Assembly: GCA_024138025.1 (NCBI GenBank)
Contig: JAMXBD010000012.1
Coordinates: 2,914,001 to 2,978,000 of the forward strand
From: Combretum micranthum
Lineage: Eukaryota; Streptophyta; Magnoliopsida; Myrtales; Combretaceae
Direction: 5' to 3'
Length of the DNA stretch: 64,000 bases
The notes under the pieces were generated by a model. It ran no database searches. It saw only the letters and a program-made list of their open reading frames with translations, and was not told where the DNA came from. How positions within the stretch are numbered: position 1 is the stretch's first letter; each line of letters begins with the position of its first letter. Both the position numbers and the translations under genes were made by a program. Below are positions 35,870 through 46,581 of this stretch, piece after piece.

Positions 35870-36434
35870 TATATAATATATAATATATAGTAATGTATAT
35901 CTTACATATGTATTATATATTACTCAATATACTTACATTACTATATATACATATTTTTTAAGGCGAGAAAAAGAAAAATAAATAAATATTGGTTAAAGAG
36001 GTGAATTTCACCTTTGATTAGAAAAGAGAGGCAAGAATAGGCTATACATTCCCTTGTATAGCTTTGCATTCCATTCCCTTATGTGCAGTTTTTCCCCCTC
36101 TCTCTTCAAATTTCCCCCTCTCTACTCCCTAATATGTGCTTCTCTTCCTCCAATCTCTAATGGTGACTTTATGGCATCAATTAATTTTTTTTTTTCTTTT
36201 TCCTCTCTTTAATTAATTTCATTCCTTACTGACTAAAGGTGTTTTGTGTTATTATTTTTTTTTTTGAGGTATATACTCCAGTATTTGCATATATGCTTAA
36301 CTTAAGGCTAGATAATTTTCTTGTATATACTTTAAATATTTACATTATATTTTCACAAAAAAAAAAAATTAATGTGACTAATTTTATAATAATTTCATTA
36401 ACTTTATGTTTTATTATATAATAATGTGTATTAT
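35870..36434. repeat. Duplicated segment D, copy 2, left part
   Basis: Counterpart of 27770-28270: TA-rich start, GGTTAAAGAGGTGA, 'GCTTTGCATTCCATTCCC', the CT-rich block 'CTCTCTTCAAATTTCCCCCT', 'GGCATCAATTAATTTTTTTT' and 'TTACATTATATTTTCACAAA'. It is interrupted at 36435 by an LTR and continues at 40895. Confidence 0.65.
36430..36434. repeat. Target-site duplication, left, of LTR E
   Basis: ATTAT directly before TGTTAAGCCC; partner of 40895-40899. Confidence 0.85.
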
Positions 36435-37955
36435 TGTTAAGCCCAAAATTTGCTCGTATTCTCCTAAAAGTCCCGATTCTTATCAAACTTAACTTGTTTG
36501 ACGCGGAACACTCGACAAGAAGCTGGTAAGGTTTTGTAAAAATCCCGAATTCTAGATATTAGTTTGATTTATAGTCGCCATGGGCTAAAGTTGGAAAAAG
36601 AATGAACTAGAAGCCAAATGGGTGGTTTAGTTTTCAGTTCGACCACTAGTCCGTGTCAAAAACCATATATTAATAGATTAAGGGGTTGCTATTCTAAAAC
36701 TTAAATGGTTATCTAGACTATTATGGACTTTAGAAATCTTGAATTATATAGATAGAAAATTCATTAAAAAATGTTTAGTTTAGATTTTTCAATTTTTAGC
36801 TTTTATAGAAAATGGGTTTATAAATACAAATATATATTTTTATGTTTTTTTTGTCTTGAAAAACCTAAGTATTTTTATTGTTGTGACCCCCCATTAGGTG
36901 CTTACGTATCTGCTAGTGGGAATCAGGTCCTCGTAGTTTGTTTTGATATTTGTAAATCTTTAGTATATTTGTTCTTTTTAATTGTGAAAAAGTGCTAAGT
37001 AAAAGTTGTCTGGCAGATTTAATATTTTTCTAAAAAAACCTAAAGGATTTAACTTATATGTCTTATTTTTTGAAAACTCCTAAAAAGATACTAATTTTGG
37101 AAAATCTTATTTATTTTGTTTTTGGTATTTTAGAAAATCACTAGTGATACTATATACAAGCTTGCAAAAATGATTTATATATATATATATATTATCCATA
37201 TGTGGGAAAACGCAAAAAGAGATAAAGAAATTTTTGTAAATTTTGTGAATTCTTTCCACTTTTATGTTTTTGATAAAGAAAGGATAGGGAAGTATTTACA
37301 AGGGACCTAGATAAAACTTAGTAAATTTTGTCTTTTCTATTTTTCTACTTTGCAGTTTTAACGGTTATAAGCAAATTATATCTTATTTACTAAGGACTGG
37401 CAAGACATGCTGTAAAGCAAAATTCACAAAAAAAAAAAAAAAAAAAATCTAGAACGAAGCATGTTGATTCATAATCACAATATTATATATTAGACATGCC
37501 TTATACATTGGAAACATGTTTTAAAATTCTAACGATAGCTATTTACCTAATTGATATCATTACTTTCATATTCAAAGTAAACTTAAAGAGATAATCATAT
37601 TGATAATTTCATGATAGTTATATCCTAAAATCTAATCTACTAAAAATTAATATCCCAATGATTTTGTTCATCTTATCTAACCTACCTAATATTCATAAGC
37701 ATAAAAAAGGACAATAGACACATATCACAAGCATCACACACGGCACATATACATATATATTTTATTAGCATGAACCTGTATGATTTTTATAATACACATA
37801 TCACGTGTCATTAATCATATACGTCCATGAATGTTTTTTTTAATAATATGTATATTGTACAGTTTGCATAGAATCGGATACTGTAAGATATATTATAATA
37901 TTTTTTTATTTTTTCCACTATTTTCCTTTCTTTTGTATTTGTACGAGTATTTATG

Positions 37956-38407
37956 AATGTTGTTAGAATCGACCGGAGTTTGACCCGAACAAGTTAGAGG
38001 ATCAGGTGATGAGAGGTCGAACCAAGTTCAATTGGGAGTCGAATCGAGGTCACGAAAAAGTAAAAAATAGAAGAGATAGTTTAATTATGAAATATTAAAA
38101 AAATATGACATCACTCAATTAAATTTATATTTGGATCAAATTCATTAATTAATCATAATAAACATGATATAATGATTATACTTTATGAATTTATAATAAA
38201 GTATGAATAAATATTTAAATCTCTAGTTTTTTTTTTGGTCAGAGTCAATTGGTTTGACCTCCCGAGTTTCCTAGTTTGATCTGGGTCGACTGCTCGGGTC
38301 AATCCAAGTCTCGCCGGTTCAACACAAAAAACGAGTCATATGCAAAACCTAACTTGGTATTAGTATCGGTTCCGATTGAACCGGGATCGGCTGGTTTTGA
38401 CAACATT
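37956..38407. mobile_element. TIR element nested in LTR E
   Basis: The left end AATGTTGTTAGAATCGACCGG and the reverse complement of the right end, AATGTTGTCAAAACCAGCCG, form imperfect inverted repeats. GGTTCGACC/GGTCGAACC and CCGGTTCAA-type words recur inside, as in common plant 'GTTGTCAAAACCGG' repeats. No coding capacity; the target duplication is unclear. Confidence 0.65.
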
Positions 38408-38515
38408 GGTTATACAACATATTACATGAAACAATGACACAAAAATAACACGTAAGTACAACCACCATAATCAAATGAACTACAAAAGAATGCAAAAGCA
38501 GTAGATTGACTCAGC

Positions 38516-39236
38516 TAGGGGTATGCAAAAAAACCGAATGTTTAAGATAACTGAACCAAAACCGAAAAACCAATCCGAAAAAAACGATTAAACGATCCAT
38601 TGGTTTCGGTTTAGAATTAGCATTTTTAATTTTTTCGGTTTTCGATTTCGGTTTTTAGATTTTAGAAACCGATGGATTCGGTTAACCGATCTATAATTAT
38701 AAATATATATATAATTTATAATATACCCATATAATTATTTTTTTAGTATTATCAATATAAATTATGTTAAAATGAATGATTCAGATAAGAAAAAACAAAT
38801 GCATATATGTTTGAAAATTGGAATGGTGGTGTTTGATTGAGATTTTGTGTTGAGCTCAATTGATCAAGATTGATAAGAACATATGAGTAAAAAGCTATTA
38901 TGATGATTATCTTGATGGAACCTATATATATTAACAACTATTTTTCATGTCTTATATTCTTAATTTATAGTTTTTAATATAATTATATAAAAAAATACTA
39001 TAATTTTTTTACGGACATATTGAAAACTATGATTAACTACAAAATTTGTATAACCATTATGTTAAATAATTAAAAACTAAAAAGCGAAAAAATTAACCGA
39101 AAGAAACGGTTAACCGTTAAGGTGGTTAACCGTTCATAATTGATCAATTTAGGATCAGGATATTGAAAATCCGATTATTATGGTTAAGATTAAAAAATAG
39201 GACCATGGACCGGTTAACCGAACCGTGAACACCCTA
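38516..39236. mobile_element. hAT-like MITE rich in AACCGAAACCG words, nested in LTR E
   Basis: The left end TAGGGGTATGCAAAAAAACC pairs with the right end GGTTAACCGAACCGTGAACACCCTA. Inner arms are built of AAACCGAAAAACC and GGTTTCGGTTT. This is the usual look of plant hAT-type elements ending near 'TAGGGGTGTnCA'. About 0.72 kb, without coding sequence. The eight bases on each side do not match convincingly. Confidence 0.65.
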
Positions 39237-39554
39237 CACTTGGATCTGGACCTTGTCCCTCACGGTTCGGGTAAAATTGAACGGACCAGGAGGCGGCTGG
39301 GACAACTGGTATGGGTCCTGGGTTGGTCCTCAGTTATTCGGATCCTGCAAAAAAGAAAAATGTAAGTGCGGTCTCTCTCTCTCTCTTTCTTCCGGTGGTG
39401 ACTAAGGAGAGGTGGCAATCGGTGTTCGGTGGTTTGGATTTTGGGTGTCGGAGGCTGTTAAGTTAACGGTTGTGGCTTTGGTTAATTTTGGGATTTTTAT
39501 TGGTGGTGGTTAGGGGATATCGGTACCGTGGTGGTGTCGGCGGGGGTGGGTTTT

Positions 39555-39583
39555 GGGGGGGGGGGGGAGGGGGGGGGAGAGGG
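39555..39583 (+). repeat. Long G-tract, potential G-quadruplex
   Basis: Thirteen G, one A, nine G, AGA and three more G, with G-runs on both sides. It has enough G-triplets for several stacked quadruplex layouts. Confidence 0.8.
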
Positions 39584-40275
39584 AAATGGTTTGAATGGAG
39601 TGGTTGGCATGATAGAAGGTGGTGATTGTTCTCGGTTTGTTTTAGAACGGTGACGTGCGGTTGGGTTTACGCCTTTACGGTGGTTTCGGCGTGCAAGGTG
39701 ATAGGGGCTTTGTTGGTTGCCGCTCACGGTGGTGGTGGGGCGAAGCGGCTGGGTTCAGAATGTTGGGCTGAGGGTGATTTCTGGTCTATCTGATGGCGAG
39801 GATGGTTGAGTTGGGTAGTGATGTAAGTTCTGATGGTGATGGCTTAACTATGTGATATTCGGGTTGGCGTGTTGCGGCAGTGGAGCGGTGTCGGATGGTG
39901 GTGGTTTTGGGCGTATGGAGATTGGTGGTTTCCGAGGTAGTCGATGGTAGTCGCAGCGGCGGTTAGAGATGACTATGGGGTTGCCGAAATTTTTTTTAGA
40001 AAGAGAGAGAGGTTAGAGACAGATAAGCGGGAGAGGGAGCGAGGTCAGACCAGAAAGAGATTTCTTTTTTTATTTCCAACCCAGAAGAGAGTAGAATTGC
40101 GTGGTTGAGTAATTTTTGTTAAATGACCCGTTACCGAAGCGCAAAAGTCTGAAGGGAAATTATGACAGATTTGATTTTGATTTCGAATCAAGCAAATGAA
40201 AGGGCAAATCTAATAGCATTGTAAACCCTCAGAATCTGATTTAGATAACTTTTAGGGATAAAAGGAGCTCGAAAC

Positions 40276-40291
40276 GAGCTCGATCGAGCTC
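40276..40291. repeat. 16-bp perfect palindrome GAGCTCGATCGAGCTC
   Basis: Preceded by another GAGCTCGAAAC at 40265, giving three GAGCTC sites in 27 bases. Self-complementary; no known site recognised. Confidence 0.85.
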
Positions 40292-40894
40292 TAAAGCTTA
40301 ACAATGGCCGACGAACGAAGGGAAGAACACGCGCGTCTAAGACGGATGCGCACTCGCCAAAGCCAAAAAGTGAACCCACTGGTTGCGAATGTCGATCCTT
40401 CGACGATCTCTTTGACCTTCTCCGCCCCACCCTGCTGACCTAACTCCGTTATAGAATTATGCGAGCGTTCAAATTTTTATTCACTCAAAACTTCTGGCCC
40501 CATATGATCTTCAAATGAAATGGGTCGGAATGAGATGAATCCGAGGCCCGAATTAATTTTCAAACACAGTCCAACGCTATAAATATCCATAAAAGCCCAA
40601 AATTATAAAAACCCATACATATATATACAGACATATTTTTCGTAATATTTCTATTACATATATATTTTTATTTTTTTTAACTTTAGAATGTTTTTATTGA
40701 TAATTTCTATATAACCCTATTCACTAAAAAAGGGTTTCCTACTTTCTAAAAAAAATTTAATTTTTAATTTTTTAAATTTTTATAGCCTAACTATTCTTTT
40801 TATTTTTATAAATTTTAATTTTTGTTCTACTTTTTGATTTTTTAAATATATATATTTTCATATTTTTTAGGAGGGTAAAAATTGGATGTTGACA

Positions 40895-40899
40895 ATTAT
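40895..40899. repeat. Target-site duplication, right, of LTR E
   Basis: ATTAT directly after TGTTGACA; partner of 36430-36434. Confidence 0.85.
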
Positions 40900-40955
40900 A
40901 CATATACACAAATTTGTATACAAAAAGTTTAATAATATAATATAATATTATTGTT
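40895..40955. repeat. Duplicated segment D, copy 2, right part
   Basis: After the LTR insertion the text ACACAAATTTGTATACAAAA followed by AGTTTAATAATATAATAT continues the copy 1 sequence at 28300-28345. Similarity ends near 40955. Confidence 0.65.
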
Positions 40956-42580
40956 TTATAGATATAGCTAATGAGAAAGATACTAATGACTGGATAATTT
41001 GTAACTAACTTGCACCACATTAGTTCATCTTAGGGGAGTGTGACATTGAACCCCTTATTAGATGGACCTATAAATGTTGATGCGGCTTCCAAGACTTAGT
41101 TATAACTGGTAATGCCACAGTTTACTACCATTTTAGACAAGTCATTGCCCTTTAACCCTTTTTAATTATGGTGGAAGCCAAGGTGGAAGACTAGATACCA
41201 TTTTAATCAAGCCATTATTACTCTTAGTGTTTTTGTTTTAATATCTTGTTGGCATAATTAAAGCTACATAATATATCATGTTTTGAAGGATATACCCTTG
41301 CTGAAGAATTTGAGAAATATATGGAGATGAATTGTGTTCTCATATGCTTGCCAGGTTTGTGATAAATGTGCAATATTTCACATTTATCTCTACTAAATTT
41401 ACTCATGTGCACGCATTAATCATGTATTTTAATTGGATTAATAGCCTAAAATTGATAAAGTGCATGTTTGCAATCAATGGAATTTAAATTAAGAAAAAAA
41501 AAAGATAAAAAATGGGTTTAAAAAGTGTGTGGTTATCACGAAATTGAATCACTACTAAAAGAGAAGACATGATACTTCATATGGATGCAAGTTTTTGTCC
41601 TAAATCCTAGCTTTCTTGATGTTATGGAGTTACCATTCATGATCTTATTCTGCTTTGGGATTATCTTTGTTATAAAATATTGAAAAGGAGTTAAAAGTAG
41701 CATTTGAATGACCATATTTGTGTGAAATTTTTGAATTTAATGTTTAGTGCTTTTATCTACTATGTTATGTCCAATTTAGATGAAAGGGAGTAGTGCATTC
41801 ACTTTGAATAGCCTATTAGTCAAAGTACTTAGTTTGATAAGAAATTATGTCTACTCAATTTCAGGTAAGTTATTGGTAATCGTACTTTATCCTTTTTAAG
41901 TTGGACTGAATCAAGCAAAAGTAGAATTGGCAAATAATTCCTACAAATGAGCTCTTGATGGTAAATGATCTGACCTACTTGTAGAATCGAAAGTATAAAG
42001 CAGTGTACAATTGCTAGTTGTCATTTTGTGAAATAGGTGTGCACTCAAATTCAAAGGCAACAATAATAGACCAAGTGAAAGCAAACCTATGTAGTTTATA
42101 ATTTCACAAAGCAGACTTAAGATGAACGAGCACCAGAGTGCCAAAGAGACTTCCAATCTAAGCTTAATTGAGTGCATATTTCAAGTTACAACTTAAGCAG
42201 TTGGAATACACTAAAACCATACTAAGTTTCAAACAACATCAGTTGTAGACTTATCAAGCTTCATACAATGCCTAAGCTACCTTTGGAGCTGAGACAAACC
42301 CGACCTAGACATAAAGGAGACTCAATTCGCCAAGTGAAATAGTAGATCAATTAAACTGTACTTGGGTTACCAAGCTTCAATATTTTTGCAGAAGTTATGA
42401 AGTGTGAAGCTATATCATTGGTGAATACCAAGTAGGATCAAACACCCACTACACATCATGTAATATAAAGATAAATGATTTAAAGTGAAGGGTAAAAATG
42501 TCATTTGATTAAAAATAAGAGAGTTTTATGGTCCGCCTTAATATATAATTAAATTCTTTGTTGTTTGGCAAACATGTGAC
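40956..42580. other. Unassigned region, no gene seen
   Basis: AT-rich with short random frames on both strands. I found no domain, terminal repeat or RNA gene in it. Confidence 0.4.
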
Positions 42581-42792
42581 TAAAGATGAAGAGACATTTT
42601 TAAAGATGAAAAGATGGTATTAAAGATGAAGAGATGGTATTAAAGATGAAGAGACGTTATTAAAGATGAAGTAAAGATGAAGAGTTGTTGTTAAAGATAA
42701 AGAAATGATATTAAAGATGAAGAGACATTGGTAAAGATGAAGTTGTTAAAGATGAAGAGACACTGTTAAAGAAGAAGAGATGGTATTAAAGA
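42581..42792. repeat. Minisatellite, 20-bp unit TAAAGATGAAGAGATGGTAT
   Basis: About eleven units. The first four are exactly 20 bp (42581, 42601, 42621, 42641) and later ones vary from 11 to 22 bp by internal deletion. The last unit (TTAAAGA) runs directly into the TGTCAC terminus of LTR A3. Confidence 0.9.
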
Positions 42793-45700
42793 TGTCACGC
42801 CTCAAGGGGCATCTTATATGCAACAATCTGCCACACTCGATATTTAAACTCAAGTATGACAACTTTAATCATTCCGTGAGTTTAGACACCAGGTGTAAGG
42901 CTTACGTTCAACATGTAGGGAACCTTACTTTGAATCAAAATAGCTTAAGAAGACATACATAACGATAAGAATATAAATCATAACAGTTATAACCAAATTA
43001 ATCTATTACAAAGATCTAAGGGGCATACTCCCGTCAAAATATTAAGAGTTATTAGGTCCACAAAAGTCTCTTACAACATATATATATATATAATATTAAG
43101 GATATTCAACTAAAATTCTATGCCTAACATTTAGGTCCCGACTTCTTCAAAAAGCTTATTAAATTCCAAAAGCTATACTTGAGGAAAGTGGCCTCTCGGG
43201 GATAGCCATAAATAATCGTACTGCAACAGGAAACTATAGGGGTATAAGCTTGCGAGCTTAGTGGGTTTCACTTCCAAAATTAAATACTTCATCAACAATA
43301 GGACAAACAAGTTATATTAGCAATCATATGAAATGCACAAGCACGTGAACATATAATACATAAGACTTTCCGGGAATCCTATATTGACTGGATTTAAGCT
43401 CTCCATTCGGGGTTAGGTGTTTCAAGCCCATACAACCATAGATTTCAATTTTTTTCATTTATATAGTGGTTGATTCAGATGTCCGCCCACTCACAAATTT
43501 TGTAGTTGATACAAGTGCCTACATCACTTCCATTTTAATTCAGGCCTTTCATGCCAACACTCGAGTTTTTCGGCCCACTCGTTGTCTAGCTATTATTCCT
43601 TCTTCCCACAAAGATATAATAACAAATGTAATGTGACTCAACATATGGTATGCATGATCAATTTAATTATGAGATCATGGCATATTAATTAACGAATTAT
43701 GGACAATCATAAATATTGCAGGCACTTCAATTCTATACTAAATCATACAAATATTTACAACAATTCTATTTCGATATTCTTATCATCAATTCAATCAAAT
43801 AGAATTCACATGCACATTCCAATTTTATCTTACCTTAAATCTAATGCCACTATCATTACAAGCACAATCATAAGCATATAATTTAATGATAGTGAACTCA
43901 CTTTGCTATGGCGCAAAAAATCCACTTAATCGTAATAGTCCTCAGGAAGGTCATCTCCAAGTCTCATAATCAAAAGAAATAACTCCAATGAGTATTTCTA
44001 TGCAGTTTGAATGAACTTATAAATTATATTCTAACAAGTTCGTCAAAGTTTGTCTAAGAGGAAATTCCAACTTAAAATGGTTATAACTTGGTCATTTTAA
44101 CTCGAAATTTCGTATATTATATACCGATTTCTACCTATTCGACGAGAGCTATCTATTTCTAAAGTTATTTCCATCAAACAAGGTATTTTGGTCCATGAAC
44201 AGTATGGTACAGAATACTATACGAAATTCCTAACCCACCAATCAATTTCTAATTTCAATCCAAATTGCATTCCAAAACTTTGATAGATACTAAGCTATCA
44301 TTATATCTTGAAAGACTCTTTGATATACATAAATAACTCAATATCATGCATGATTCATGGGTGTTGGTCAATCTATTTCCTCATGTACTCAGACAACGCT
44401 CCATGGGATGTGTAACACACTATTTTCTTAGCTTTGTTTCTACCATGTGCATTATATGTACATGCATTAGCTATAAGTTATTATCATGAATGTCATGAGA
44501 TGAGCTATTTATATGTACATCCTCAATGATATATGATATCAAAAATTCTTTTAGGAAACTTTTGCTTTGCAAAACTTTTGAAATTACTGTACTTAAGAAA
44601 ACTAGTTTTACTCTTTGCAAAATCACACTTACCTTCATCAAAAATCAACCTTAATAACTTATATGCCTAACACATTCATTATTTTAATAAAATTCTTCAT
44701 TTTGGAGTTGGAAAATAGATGTTTACATAGGGGGTTTACCTAGTTACGAATTTTACAAAATTTTTAAGGAATGAAAACATTGTTTAATCTATACTTTGAA
44801 ATCTTTCCTTGTTTTAGGATTATACTTTGATAAATTTCATTTATCTTTGTCAAAATTAGGTCTTTATTACATGTATTCTCCAGGACTCCTACTTTTCCAT
44901 TAAAATATTCATTTTAGCATTTAAAAATAGGTGTTTAAATAGAGGTCATTTCTAAATCCTAATTTTGAAATTTATATTTGAGATTGTTTCTTGTGAAAAA
45001 CTCATTTAATCTTTCTAAAATTAATTTCCAACCAAACCTACTCAAAGCTTCTATTTCTTTAATAAAAATATTGTTTTGGGGTTGAAAAATAGGTTTTCAC
45101 ATATCAAGCTTTCCTTATTACGAATTTTAAATTTATTGTTGGGATTGAAAGATAATATTAATATAACTTTTGTAAACTTTTCTTGTTTTGAAAATATCCC
45201 TTAGTAGATCTAAGATTTACTCATCAAAACCACTCATTTATAATACCTATTCCCTAAGCCCTTCATTTTTAATGTAAAATACTCATTTTGAGGTTAGAAA
45301 ATAGCTTTTTTAAATAGGGTTCTTTTTAGATCCGAATTTTCAAAAATTATTTTTGTTGAAACTAAAATGGATCTTAAGCTTTCTAACATTTTCCCACTAT
45401 TATCATGCTACTGTAAGTTCTTAATATACATAAAACAAAAACCTAAGGCATTTATGTACTTAAAACAACTAGATCTAGTTTATTATACTAGTCATTAATG
45501 CAAATGTACTATGATCATTATGTAGATATTGTTAAATGATGAATACATGCACAAAATATTAATAATAACAATATAACTAAAAAACAAAGCATAATAATAG
45601 CAAAAGCAACTTAAATAACAAGATCTATAACATTGTGATGGCAATGATCTCATATTTAAGTGTTTCCACGTCCCTAGCATAAAGCTCATGGGGATTTTGA

Positions 45701-46560
45701 GTGGAATCACACATGTATGATCTTGCCATTGCATGTTTTTAAGGTGGTAAGGTGTAAATCTATTACCTATTTAGTGTTTAGAACAAGAAACTTGAAAAAA
45801 AATATAGTGTGTGTGTGTATAAGGGAGGTTCGGTTACAAGGAGAGGAAGAGAGGAGAGAAATTTTTTTTTGCAAAAGCTTGTTTAGATGAAAAAAGAGAA
45901 AAATGAAAGGTGAAAGGTATAAAAAAGTATTTATAGTGGAATGGATTAGGGTTTTTGTAATAAAGAAAGAATAAATAAAACAAATTGAAAGGGAGAAAAG
46001 AGGGAGGGGGCGCCGGTTCTAACAAGGAGGAGAGAGAAAGATGTATGATAATTTTGTGTAATAAAATTCAAAATTTAAAAGCATATTATGTGATAAAATG
46101 TATTGAAAAAGTAAATATAAGGAAAATGACATAATATTGTAAGAATAGGTTGTAAGGATGTAAGAATAGGGTATGGGTCGTTGTACTTATGAATAGTGTG
46201 ATTAGAAATAAAAAAGTAGATTAGACAATTAAATTACTGGTAGTAATAAAAATACGATAAAAGGCTATAACTATAACTTTTATAAACTGAAAAATTATAT
46301 AACTGATATATTTAGAATTCTTATGAAAATTACGAATCTAACGGTACTAATAACATATTTTTAGTAGTATCTTGAGCCTCAGGACACTCTTTTCAAAGTC
46401 TATATCTGATCGAGTTCGAAATAAGTTGAAATTCACTAATTTGATATTTTTAAGCATCCTAATATTATTACGAACCAATCTACACTCTTCATTCATATTT
46501 CGACTTCTTGGTTTAAGAACACGAGGTTGCCGCATCTAAACTGCTAGGGCTTCCTAGGGA
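42793..46560 (-). mobile_element. LTR family A copy 3 (A3)
   Basis: It starts TGTCACGCCTCAAGGGGC and follows A1: 'AGCTTGCGAGCTTAGTGGG' (about 43250), 'CTCCATTCGGGGTTAGGTGT' (43402), 'CTTAAAATGGTTATAACTTG' (44071) and the CT-rich leader on minus (45830-46040), ending near a GCATCTAAACTGCTAGGGCTT block (46531) that matches A1 at about 17360. The remaining 0.5 kb of the A1 sense start is missing, because copy A4 begins 20 bases later. The internal U5-like part has several blocks of the form ATTTTGG-GTTG-AAAATAG (44699, 44890, 45071, 45285), which look like degenerate tandem units of about 190-210 bp. Confidence 0.75.
45930..45935 (-). promoter_or_regulatory. TATA box of LTR A3
   Basis: The minus strand reads CACTATAAATACTTT. 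The CCCC that follows the box in A2 and A4 is replaced here. Confidence 0.55.
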
Positions 46561-46581
46561 TTTGTTAACTTCGGGTTTCCG

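Larger units (their letters stand above)
39240..40440. other. GC-rich island inside LTR E
   Basis: Base composition changes sharply to G-rich on plus between about 39240 and 40440, unlike nearly everything else in the window. It contains (CT)n at 39374-39387, a long G tract and a GAGCTC palindrome. On the minus strand it reads as pyrimidine-rich leader-like sequence. It may be the R/U5 part of the LTR or captured host DNA; I could not decide. Confidence 0.6.
36435..40894 (-). mobile_element. Large solo LTR, family E, carrying nested elements
   Basis: From TGTTAAGCCC to GGATGTTGACA, 4.46 kb, flanked by ATTAT on both sides. The flanks rejoin into the sequence seen uninterrupted at 28270-28345, an independent proof of insertion. 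The minus strand starts TGTCAACATCC. A TTTATA motif on it (about 40578) and a pyrimidine-rich stretch (about 40000-40060) make minus the likely sense. GTGCTTACGTATCTGCTAGTGGGAATCAGGTCC at 36898-36930 is the antisense form of a text common in asterid Ty3/gypsy LTRs. There is no gag or pol. Open frames in the GC-rich part (39497-39727 Pro-rich, 40188-40430 Arg/Ser-rich) are composition artefacts. Confidence 0.8.

Noticed and set aside
39497..39727. Proline-rich 76-residue frame that looks like an extensin-type or signalling peptide
   Set aside because: The Pro/Ser run is the complement of the long G-tract; no signal peptide and no conserved copy.
42581..42792. CRISPR-like array of short regular repeats
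   Set aside because: Units are contiguous with no unique spacers, in a plant nuclear context; it is a minisatellite.
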